A DNA stretch of 42,795 nt from Rhizonema sp. PD37 (lineage in GTDB: Bacteria; Cyanobacteriota; Cyanobacteriia; Cyanobacteriales; Nostocaceae), in assembly GCA_029379215.1 (NCBI GenBank), contig JAQYWO010000035.1, forward strand, positions 1 to 42,795, written 5' to 3'. A model generated the notes under the pieces. It was not told the origin of the DNA. It made no database searches and saw nothing but the letters and a program-made list of their open reading frames with translations. The translations under genes and the position numbers were made by a program. Below, piece by piece: positions 9,599 to 17,198 of the stretch (position 1 is the first letter of the stretch; each line of letters opens with the position of its first letter).

Positions 9599-10363
9599 AG
9601 CGTAATTCCTTTGTTTGTTTGAGTGCGTTGAAGAAAGCGCCGTAAAGCGATCGCGCGATTGTTTTTTCCCAAGGTTGTTTGCCTTTAGCCTCGATAGCGA
9701 GTTGAAGTTCCTTGATTATGCCGACTAAAAGTGAGGTGACTTCGTTGTCGAGTTCGCTTTTGACTGATTGCGGTGCAAACTTAACATCGAGAAAATGGAC
9801 AATGCAGGGTACACTACCCCGTACCAAACGCCCAATGATTTGCCACATACTTACCAACTGAGTCCAGCAGAGTACAGAACGTTCTTCATTCGTCAGTTGC
9901 TTGAAAGACATTGCCCGACAGTTCAACTCAAGCATTTTTGCTACTGCATACTGATAAAATTCGTTTTCTACCTTCGTTAGCGTCAGAACATCGCCTCGTT
10001 TTTGTAGTGGTTCATAAAGACTGACATCAGAAGAGTTGGACAATGCCCAATCGTTGAGTTGTTGGACGGCGGTTTGCCAGTCGTCGGGAACTGGCATTGG
10101 TCGGCTTAAAAATACTGCTGCTTCAAATGCTGCTATCCGGTTTTCGTTAAGGATGTTGTGACCTCGCTCCAGCGCCATCAAAGGAGCAATGACAATCTGG
10201 GTGGGGAGTTTAACAACGTCTCGGATTTTACCCCGACGAATACCGCTTAAGTGAGCAGGAGCATTGCCACCCTGCGTCGTGACAATGCCATCAAGATGTT
10301 CTACGCGGTAGAGGGGTTTTAAAATTGACTCGACCAACTCCGCTTCGTCATAGCTGTTGAACT
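9588..10363 (-). pseudogene. C-terminal remnant of DinG-type helicase of a pPIWI_RE module
   Basis: About 258 codons remain of the second RecA-like domain of a superfamily 2 helicase. The frame opens after a stop with FNSYDEAELVESILKPLY. It shows a motif V-like stretch (IAPLMALERGHNILNENR, then FLSRPMPVPDDW) and a motif VI-like arginine finger region (WQIIGRLVRGSVPCIVHFLD). The N-terminal half with Walker A and B is missing, so it cannot be an active ATPase. The 3' end (LRYEL-stop) overlaps the ATG of the next decayed gene, the tight coupling expected in an operon. The pairing of this helicase type with an Argonaute-like gene suggests the pPIWI_RE three-gene defence module. No REase partner was found. 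Confidence 0.6.
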
Positions 10364-11018
10364 AGCCATCAAATAAGCGTATTGAACTCTGTATACTGTG
10401 TATTTAGGTCGAGTACAATTATGTTGTGTCTAATAGAAAATGTCTTTTTTTCTTCTTCCACTTCACATAAGATTGAAGCAAAATACTTGTCTGCCGATAT
10501 TTTATATATATTGAGAGTATTGATTATTCCTTTCATTTGACGGTGAGAGACTGCTTCTAACTCTCCAATTTTAGATATTTTGAAAAATTGTCATATAGCG
10601 AATTTAAAACCGAAAAATCGGTTTTTTTCAATTAGGAATACTTGATAGCAGTTACAGCAGATTTGATGTTTATGAGGTACAGTGACCAATTCAAATTCCA
10701 AGATTTAAAAGCCACCCTACAATTGGTGTACCTCAGATACCTCAAAAGCGCTGTATATTTTAAGAAGAGCGATTTATTTCCGCCAGTTTCCGTACATAAG
10801 TAGGTCGGGGTGTCAGCTGTTTTACAAGTGTTGTGTCAGCTGTCCAAAACTATCCAGAAACACTTTATTATAACCAAAAAGTGTAAGTTGCTTTATGATG
10901 GTTACTGTGTGCAATCCAAAAATTCTGAATTGTCTGAAACTAGAGAGAATACCCACCTATATTCAAAGCAAATTTCCTCTCTCAATTCCACGATTAATTT
11001 GTAACTCCCATACCCCTA
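10364..11018. other. A+T-rich intergenic region between defence relic and miaE
   Basis: About 650 bases with no convincing gene. It contains one good hairpin with a T-tail at 10606-10628 (listed separately). Short open frames near 10810-11004 look random. The rest could be decayed sequence from the lost N-terminal half of the helicase, but no homology is visible. Confidence 0.4.
10606..10628 (+). terminator. Orphan rho-independent-type terminator
   Basis: AAAACCGA-AAAA-TCGGTTTT followed by TTT makes an 8-bp perfect stem with a seven-T run. No intact plus-strand gene lies within 2 kb upstream, so it may mark the end of a lost gene or an unannotated small RNA. Confidence 0.5.
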
Positions 11019-11624
11019 ATGAATGTGCTTTCAACTCATTTACAAACTATCAACGCCTTAAAACAACCCACCAGTCATGCTTGGGTAGAACAAGCACTAG
11101 CCAACCTTGACACAATTCTTCTCGATCACTCCCATTGCGAACGCAAAGCTGCAGGCGTGGCGTTAAACTTTATGTTTCGCTACCCTTCCAATACCAAAAT
11201 GGTACGGGAATTAACTGCGATCGCCCGTGAAGAACTAGAGCACTTTGAGTTAGTCAATCAATGGCTGGAACGCCGGGGAATTCGCTTAGCTCCTCTGCCA
11301 CCACCTCCCTACGGTGCTGGTTTAAAAGCCCAAGTTCGTCCCACTGAACCAGATCGCTTTTTAGATTCAATGCTCGTCACTGGTTTAATTGAAGCACGCA
11401 GTCACGAACGACTGGGATTACTAGCAACTCACTGTCCCGAACCAGAATTAGCAAAATTTTATCGCAGCTTAATGGCCTCTGAAGCACGCCATTTTGGTAT
11501 TTACTGGGTGTTGGCTGATACCTATTTTGACCGGGAAATTGTCAGACAACGATTAGAAGAATTGGCTGTTGTTGAAAGTGAGTTACTAGCAACTCTGCAT
11601 CCAGAACCTAGAATTCATAGTTGA
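11019..11624 (+). CDS. miaE: tRNA-(ms2io6A)-hydroxylase
   Basis: MiaE is a non-haem diiron monooxygenase that hydroxylates the isopentenyl group of ms2i6A at position 37 of tRNAs. The 201-residue protein is a ferritin-like four-helix bundle with the expected carboxylate/His ligands: HCERKA (about 40-45), AREELEHFE (about 69-77), GLIEARSHERL (about 122-132) and SEARHFGIYW (about 154-163). Length matches the family and the gene looks intact. It lies alone between decayed accessory genes. A degenerate duplicate of its 3' end occurs about 1 kb downstream, at 12494-12611. Confidence 0.95.
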   Translation: MNVLSTHLQTINALKQPTSHAWVEQALANLDTILLDHSHCERKAAGVALNFMFRYPSNTKMVRELTAIAREELEHFELVNQWLERRGIRLAPLPPPPYGAGLKAQVRPTEPDRFLDSMLVTGLIEARSHERLGLLATHCPEPELAKFYRSLMASEARHFGIYWVLADTYFDREIVRQRLEELAVVESELLATLHPEPRIHS

Positions 11625-11673
11625 GTCGTATCCGAGTCACGATTAATGCTTGTCCAGTTTGTGAGAGTAACAA

Positions 11674-12082
11674 GTGGATATCAATCAACAGAAAGAACAG
11701 TTTAGTTATGCCTATATTTATGCGATCGCTTCAACAGCAGGCTACTCCTTCCAAATTGCGGCTAAACCTCTAGATTTTGATGGAATCGACATTATCTTTG
11801 CTGGAAGTAGTGTGTCAGGGGCTTATCCGTTATCCTCGGCTAGAACTTCAAGTGAAATGTACCTCTCTAAATGTGATTGGTGATGAGGTGATCAGATATC
11901 CTCTGGCAGTGAAAAACTACAATGATCTTAGAGCAGAGAATATTCAGACTCCTCACCTGTTGGTTATTGTCGTTGTACCGGAGCAATTAGACAACTGGCT
12001 TACCCAATCTCAACAGGAACTTTGTCTCAAATATTGTGGTTATTGGGTTTCTCTGCGGGGTAAATCCATTGAACTCCTCTAA
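11674..12082 (+). pseudogene. Frameshifted DUF4365-family gene
   Basis: The first frame, from a GTG at 11674, reads MDINQQKEQFSYAYIYAIAS and continues to GIDIIFAGSSVSG. Near 11815-11825 the sense moves to another frame, IRYPRLELQVKC, then VIRYPLAVKNYNDLRAENIQ, LLVIVVVPEQLDNWLTQ and KYCGYWVSLRG, stopping at 12082. Together these match the cyanobacterial DUF4365 family (a predicted nuclease-like fold). One indel breaks the gene. The C-terminus also looks short, since relatives continue past the GYW-SLRG segment. It follows miaE by about 50 bases on the same strand and belongs to the segment that was duplicated. Confidence 0.7.
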
Positions 12083-12120
12083 AGGCAGTAATGAGTACAC
12101 CAGAGTCAATATAAGTTTTC

Positions 12121-12366
12121 TTACGACTCACGGTAGCCGCCCCGACGTTCTGCAAGTTCTTGTTGGATTTCTGCTTCATTAAGCAATCGCATTCCAGAGG
12201 TAAGCGCTCGAGTACGAATTTCCCACAGTTTCTTAGCTAAGGGTGTTTGTGGAACGTATTCGGATTCTGGCTCAGATTGAAGCGAATCAACGAATTCCAA
12301 AACCTGCTGCTGTTTTTCAGGCGTGAGTGTTCGCCAGCGTTCAAGAATCTGTTCTTCTCTAGCCAT
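12121..12366 (-). CDS. Orphan antitoxin-like protein (DUF2281/VapB-type)
   Basis: This 81-residue protein has an N-terminal helical segment (EEQILERWRTLTPEKQQQVLEFVDSL) and a C-terminal half (SGMRLLNEAEIQQELAERRGGY) typical of small cyanobacterial antitoxins that normally precede a PIN-type (VapC) toxin. No toxin gene follows: the next sequence downstream is the convergent DUF4365 relic. It is therefore an orphan antitoxin or the remnant of a lost toxin-antitoxin pair. A degenerate homologous copy lies at 15121-15428, about 3 kb away. The family assignment comes from the characteristic C-terminal pattern. Confidence 0.72.
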   Translation of the reverse strand: MAREEQILERWRTLTPEKQQQVLEFVDSLQSEPESEYVPQTPLAKKLWEIRTRALTSGMRLLNEAEIQQELAERRGGYRES

Positions 12367-12493
12367 AAGTTACTTTTTCACAGCACAATACTCCTATTAT
12401 CGCTTAGGCGATCGCTAATCTACAACAGATACAGCTCGCTGCTGGCAATTTTACATGTTATTTGCACTACCCCATGCCTGATGAGATGAAAGA

Positions 12494-12611
12494 TGACATC
12501 TGAGGCAAGCCATTTTAATGTTCACTGGATGTTGGCTGATACCTCTGTTAACCGTGAAATAGTCATACAACAATTAGAAGAATTGCCTGCTGTTGAAAGT
12601 GAGTTATTAAC
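12494..12611 (+). pseudogene. Degenerate duplicate of the miaE 3' end
   Basis: This stretch aligns without gaps to 11473-11590, inside miaE, at a constant offset of 1021 bases. By hand count about 98 of 118 positions are identical, for example GTTGGCTGATACCT and TTAGAAGAATTG. It has no start and its frame is interrupted, so it is a pseudogene fragment left by a local duplication. Confidence 0.85.
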
Positions 12612-12735
12612 CTAGATGTGGATTTCCGAAGCTGTAGGCTAGCGACAGAGAGCTTTTGGGAAATTTACCCAGGCAATCAAAAAGCAATCGATGCCTTTTC
12701 AAGTCAACCACAACTGTAACTAACCTTATATCCGG

Positions 12736-14862
12736 TTAATAACTTATAATAAAATTAATGCATGTAATACGAGATAAAATAATTAGATGAAACATCAAAT
12801 TATAGCGTTGGTTAGTAGGAGAGATAATTTTTGGGTATAAAATTTTGTCAAGAATGATACCTACTGTAGAGCAAAGGTTTTCAATTTGCTCTAACACCTC
12901 ATCTTCTGAAGCTTTATTATAAGTCGCTTCACGTAACAGTTCTTCAAACTGAATGTCATTAAATTGCAGGAGTTGACCGATGACATCAAACACGCGATCT
13001 TTACCCATTGCATGACGAATTTCTTCTAACTTCTGCAACAGCTTTTCTAGCACCCGACCTTCTACAGTGTTCGCTGCCACGAAGTTAAAAATATAAACTT
13101 CTTGCTTTTGACCAATTCTGTGAATACGTCCCATCCGCTGTTCCAGGCGATTAGGATTCCAGAGCAAATCGTAGTTAATCATTAGCCGACAAAATTGCAG
13201 ATTAATCCCCTCTCCTGCTGCTTCTGTTGCTAAACAAATTTGTTTGTGAAACTGAAAATCTTTTTGAGCAGATTTTCGTGCTAGGACATTCATTCCACCG
13301 TGAATTTCACAAGTGCTGTACCCCCATAAGGTAAGATTCTGCTTGAGATATTCCAGTGTATCCCGATGCTCGGTAAAAATGAGTAGTTTACCTCGTCCAT
13401 CTTTTAATTCATTAAATTCTGCCCTTTCCAAACACTCTTTAAGTTTCGTGAGTTTAGTTTCAGTTCCAAAGTTTATCGTTTGCTGAGATAACTTGACCAG
13501 ACGTTCTAGTTCCCTTAACTCTTCCCGCAGTTGATCCAACTGTTCCACTACAGTTGACTCAAGCGCTAAATCCTCCAACTCTTGTTGATCAAAATCATCA
13601 CTTTCTACTTCCGAATCAATCGGCTTGCCCAAACTTATTAAGCGCTGGTGTTGTTCTGCTACTGCTAAACTATCGAGTTCCTCTAACAGATTGGCAAACC
13701 GCTCCTGCCGCTTTCTCAGGGAATTGAAAATCGCATTCAAACTACTTGCCAAGCGCCTTTGCAATACTGTCCGAGCCAAAGCAACTGCGGCTTGCTTACG
13801 CCCTTTAGTTTTACCCAAATATTTGTTGATGTACTTTGTGACTTGATCGTACAGGTACTTTTCTGGTTCAGATAGATCGAAAGGTACTGTGATGGGATGT
13901 CGCTTCTGGAAGAGTTTGCGACCATCAAAATCTATAAGTTCTTCTTTAATGCGCCGCAAAAACCAAGGACTATCTTCCAAACGTAGCATTTGAGGATTTA
14001 GTTGATCAAAAATAAACTGGTCTGGATCGAGCAGCCGTAAAAAATTATGAAATTGATCTGCATTACCCTGGTGCGGTGTCGCCGTCAGCAGCAAAATTCG
14101 TTCTGAAATCCGCGATAGTTCTTCTGCCAATTTATAGCGTCCAGTACGTCGCAGATCGTCTCCCTGAGTTCGAGCAGAACATTTATGCGCTTCATCAATA
14201 ATTACCAAATCCCAGTCCACTTGCAAAATACCAGGGGCAACATCATCCCGCTTGGCAAAATCAATCGAAGCAATACACTGACGGAACCGTTCCCACGGAT
14301 TTCCTGCCAACTGTCCCTTCGCCAAGACTGAGTTAATGACTTCAAAGGTTTCAGAAAATTTACTGCTTAGTTCATCTTGCCACTGAAGCGTTAAGGGTGC
14401 AGGCGCGAGAATTAAGACTCGTTCAACAGCATTTCTTAACTTGAGTTCCTTTAACAGCAGCCCAGCCATAATTGTTTTTCCGGCTCCTGGATCGTCAGCT
14501 AGTAGAAATCGCAGCCTAACCTGTGGCAAAATTCGTTCGTAAACCGCTTCTAACTGGTGAGGTAAAGGATGCACTCCACTCAGGCTGACGGCGAAATGAG
14601 GATCATAGTCAAATGCTGTTTTAATCCTAGCTGACTCAATCAACAGAAAAAACTGATTTGCATCGACAGGAACTTCCGATACTTGCTCAAGACTTTCTAA
14701 AATCTCCTCGGCTTCAGCAACTGTAAGATATGCATCGTGCAATTCTCCCTGTTGATTGCGAACCCGTAGCAGCCATGTATCTTCTAGAAGTTTTGCCGAT
14801 TCAACAGTTACAGAACCAGTGAATTGTCCTGCGATGGAAATCCTTTTTCCGATTAAGTGCAT
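12736..14862 (-). CDS. 3'-truncated SNF2/RapA-like (DISARM-type) helicase
   Basis: This 708-residue superfamily 2 ATPase is of the SNF2 type found in bacterial defence loci. Visible elements are the HPLPHQLEAV motif, Walker A DPGAGKT (residues 124-130), DEAH in VIIDEAHKCSA, LLLTATPHQGN, LIFTEHRDTLEYL, EAAGEGINLQ and EQRMGRIHRIGQ (motif VI). The helicase core is complete. The last 40 or so residues are hydrophobic and unlike the family. Related proteins usually run to about 1000 residues or more with further C-terminal domains (DUF3883 in some), so the 3' end has probably been lost. No DISARM methyltransferase or DUF1998 partner is present. The gene sits between the two halves of a duplicated segment. 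Confidence 0.75.
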   Translation of the reverse strand: MHLIGKRISIAGQFTGSVTVESAKLLEDTWLLRVRNQQGELHDAYLTVAEAEEILESLEQVSEVPVDANQFFLLIESARIKTAFDYDPHFAVSLSGVHPLPHQLEAVYERILPQVRLRFLLADDPGAGKTIMAGLLLKELKLRNAVERVLILAPAPLTLQWQDELSSKFSETFEVINSVLAKGQLAGNPWERFRQCIASIDFAKRDDVAPGILQVDWDLVIIDEAHKCSARTQGDDLRRTGRYKLAEELSRISERILLLTATPHQGNADQFHNFLRLLDPDQFIFDQLNPQMLRLEDSPWFLRRIKEELIDFDGRKLFQKRHPITVPFDLSEPEKYLYDQVTKYINKYLGKTKGRKQAAVALARTVLQRRLASSLNAIFNSLRKRQERFANLLEELDSLAVAEQHQRLISLGKPIDSEVESDDFDQQELEDLALESTVVEQLDQLREELRELERLVKLSQQTINFGTETKLTKLKECLERAEFNELKDGRGKLLIFTEHRDTLEYLKQNLTLWGYSTCEIHGGMNVLARKSAQKDFQFHKQICLATEAAGEGINLQFCRLMINYDLLWNPNRLEQRMGRIHRIGQKQEVYIFNFVAANTVEGRVLEKLLQKLEEIRHAMGKDRVFDVIGQLLQFNDIQFEELLREATYNKASEDEVLEQIENLCSTVGIILDKILYPKIISPTNQRYNLMFHLIILSRITCINFIISY

Positions 14863-14864
14863 GA

Positions 14865-14950
14865 TTAATTGTTAATGGCTAACTGCTAATTGCTAATGAA
14901 AGACTGGTGATGAACAGTTAGCAATTAACAATCTACGATCAACTATTAAC
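14865..14950. repeat. Heptamer-like AATTGCTAA/GTTAGC repeats upstream of the helicase
   Basis: Directly upstream of the helicase start, the motif AATTGTTAATGGCTAACTGC recurs in inverted form as AGTTAGCAATTAACAATC (near 14918-14935). Such short repeats are frequent between cyanobacterial genes. Together they could form a hairpin. Confidence 0.5.
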
Positions 14951-15120
14951 TTTCCCCAAATGGAATGACATCCGAATTATTACGGTTATGCGGTCGCTTC
15001 AACTATGCAAAGTCTGGATAATCACTTATAATACCAATTTCAAAAATGTTTTTAACACATCAATCAATCGTAAGGGCGAACAGCCGTACCCTGCACAGAA
15101 AGCCTCCCGGCGAATCCAGC
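14951..15120. other. Possible DUF4365 relic of the second duplicated copy
   Basis: GTTATGCGGTCGCTTCAAC at about 14984-15002 closely matches TTTATGCGATCGCTTCAAC of the DUF4365 gene (about 11716-11734) and lies in the right order before the second antitoxin copy. The match is short and includes a common octamer-like sequence, so it is only suggestive. No gene is present. Confidence 0.35.
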
Positions 15121-15428
15121 CTGATGTTCTACAGGCTCTTATTCGATTTCTGCTTCATTAAGCAATCGCATTCGGTGAGGCGATCGCTCGAGTACGAATT
15201 TCCCAAAGTTTCTTGGCTAAGGGCATTTGTGGAACGTTTTTGGATTCTGGCATGTCATCTGGCTTAGATTGAAGGGAACCAACAAATTCCAAAACCAGCG
15301 CAGTGTTTTTCAGGTGTCAGTGTTCGCGACTCGTTTAAGAATCTGTTCAACTAAGCGCTATAAATACTTAAGAACAAAGCAATACTCCTATTTTCGCTCA
15401 ACTGAGCACCAATATACAATAGATACAG
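15121..15428 (-). pseudogene. Degenerate duplicate of the antitoxin-like gene
   Basis: The region aligns along its length with 12141-12432. Shared blocks include GATTTCTGCTTCATTAAGCAATCGCATTC (split by few changes), GCTCGAGTACGAATTTCCCA, GTTTTTCAGG, AAGAATCTGTTC and, beyond the gene start, CAATACTCCTATT and AGATACAG. Small indels break the frame and the start codon is lost. It is a decayed paralogous copy, with upstream DNA included in the duplication. Confidence 0.85.
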
Positions 15429-15518
15429 AAGATAGCTAATGGTAATGAACAGTCAACAAATTTCTGTGGTTCGCATAGATCTATGTGAGTACACGAACCG
15501 CTGATAAGGGAGGAAGGA

Positions 15519-16034
15519 GTGAACGAGTTTGATACTGTTAAAGGTGCGGATGCACGACTACAGCAAGATATTGCTAACTGGGAAAACAAGGCAGATGATT
15601 ATGTAAACGAATTATTCGATAATGAAATGGAGCGTGTTTATGGTACACGGTTTGGCGATAACCTGGCAATTATTGCTGACATTGCTGAAAACGCTGTAAC
15701 AAATCCAGAAACTTTTAGAGGTTTGCGGGATAAGGAGGGTAGACTACAGGCAGCAGCAATTGTTCACCCAGATAGCGATTACATAGAAGTTGAGTTCATA
15801 GCAACTGCACCGTGGAATATTCTGCAAAATCAGCCGGAAAGCCTCAAGGGTGCTGGTACTTCTCTAATTGAAGAGCTAGCTAAAGAAAGCAGAGACTTAG
15901 GTTTTGGAGGTCGTTTAAAGCTGTATGCTATTCCACGAGCTAGGCAATTTTATACAGACATTGGTTTTGTAGAAACCGATGAAGGAGACTGGGAACTAAC
16001 CCCAGAAGCGGCTGAAAGGTTTTTGGAGCAGTAG
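15519..16034 (+). CDS. GNAT-like acetyltransferase, putative
   Basis: The 171-residue protein has a GNAT-like C-terminal half. A central strand pair (AAAIVHPDSDYIEVEFIATAP) is followed by a helix in the position of the acetyl-CoA loop (GAGTSLIEELAKESRDLGFGGRLKLYAI) and the typical end ARQFYTDIGFVETDEGDWELTPE. The N-terminal 60 residues are helical and acidic (ADARLQQDIANWENKADDYVNELFDNEMERVYG), and I do not recognise them. The start is GTG at 15519, behind a strong GGGAGG about 5 bases upstream. It sits next to decayed defence genes. A partner small ORF follows. Substrate unknown. Confidence 0.72.
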   Translation: MNEFDTVKGADARLQQDIANWENKADDYVNELFDNEMERVYGTRFGDNLAIIADIAENAVTNPETFRGLRDKEGRLQAAAIVHPDSDYIEVEFIATAPWNILQNQPESLKGAGTSLIEELAKESRDLGFGGRLKLYAIPRARQFYTDIGFVETDEGDWELTPEAAERFLEQ

Positions 16035-16224
16035 AGAAAGTTTAGGCAAACTGAAAGACAGTAGGTAAGTTGGCGTTAAAAAATCAACATATGTAACGAA
16101 GTGTAAAATCAGCAAATAGCTTAGAAATTGATTCATCACCACAAAATATTTACAAAACTCAACATACATTGATTTTATTCTGCTGATTTACTTAGAATTG
16201 TAGTAAGTAACAGCGAGATCCCAT

Positions 16225-16392
16225 ATGACTCAGCAATTAACTGACGAGGAAATCATTAAAAAACAAGAACGACTTTTAGAACTCGAACCAGATTGCTCAA
16301 CAGGCAGGCTTGGCACCCCAGAGGAGCAAAAGCAGAAGATTGATGCACTGCTAGCTAGAGCTAAAGCTAGGAAGCAAAAGGCTAATGGCTAA
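16225..16392 (+). CDS. Small charged hypothetical protein (55 aa)
   Basis: An ATG at 16225 opens 55 codons ending in TAA at 16392. The product is mostly helical and charged: TDEEIIKKQERLLELEPDC, then GTPEEQKQKIDALLARAKARKQKANG. Residue composition and periodicity look protein-like rather than random, but I recognise no family. It lies 190 bases after the GNAT-like gene on the same strand. The ribosome-binding site is weak (CAGCGAG). Confidence 0.5.
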   Translation: MTQQLTDEEIIKKQERLLELEPDCSTGRLGTPEEQKQKIDALLARAKARKQKANG

Positions 16393-16449
16393 CAGCCAAT
16401 GCAAGACTGGCTAATATCTAAAGACAAGAAGCAATAAACATAGGACTTA

Positions 16450-16800
16450 AGACAGGAACTGATACTCTCTTTAAGCCAGTGTGATACAAGATAACGACAT
16501 TAATTTCTTTGATTAACTTTTTATGTTTACCTGACCAAACATCATCAATTAATTCGGCTTTTTATGGGTGACTATAAAGCTTGTCAATTACCATATCATC
16601 TACACTAACTGTTCCTCCTTGAATCTCAATGTGAGGACAGACTTATATGAATAAATCTTTTGGACTATAGTCTTCTCTTAAAAGAAAACGATTAATACTG
16701 TCATCAGACAAGTCTTCCATAATTCTTACTAAATGAACACAGATCACATACCTCGGTTCACATAGTAAAAATCAGATGTAAATCTGGAGATTAGATTTTG
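16450..16800 (-). pseudogene. IS701-like transposase relic
   Basis: The minus-strand reading gives LCEPRY, then IMEDLSDDSINRFLLREDY, SPKDLF, a stop, IEIQGGTVSVDDMVIDKLYSHP, a stop, and KAELIDDVWSGKHKKLIKEIN followed by VILYHT. This is the N-terminal part of a cyanobacterial DDE transposase resembling IS701-family proteins, with DSxNRFL and SVDD matching family signatures. Several in-frame stops and loss of both ends make it dead. No terminal repeats were found. Confidence 0.6.
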
Positions 16801-17198
16801 CGCTTGGTTGGCTTGGTGATGATTCTCATGAGCTAAACCTTTGTTCAGAGATTATAAAACTCAGATAATCAAACCTGGGGGTGTTTTCTCGATAAGTCAA
16901 GGATAAATTGTTACTTCAACTGCAAAAAATCGCCTATCTATATTTTTGTTTTTCTGTCATTGCGTAAGTCCTACTTCTTTCAACTTGGTATAAATTCCCT
17001 AAACGCTGAAACCCCTCCCCGACAGCTCTCCTTTGGACGTAGAGCGCAGCTTTACTGAGGTGGACTTATCGCTTTAATGATAAGTATTCAAGCGGACATA
17101 AACTCAGGCAATTATTGACTACTAACCTCTAGTTTTGTAGGAGGTTGGATCATAGCTAGATACACACTTTTATTTTCCTGTCAATAGGTGAATCCTAG
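16801..17198. other. Intergenic region between IS relic and recN
   Basis: No gene is recognised in about 400 bases. It may include further decayed insertion-sequence DNA. Confidence 0.35.

Noticed and set aside
10810..11110. Short plus-strand frames upstream of miaE
   Set aside because: They overlap each other and the miaE start, and look random in composition.
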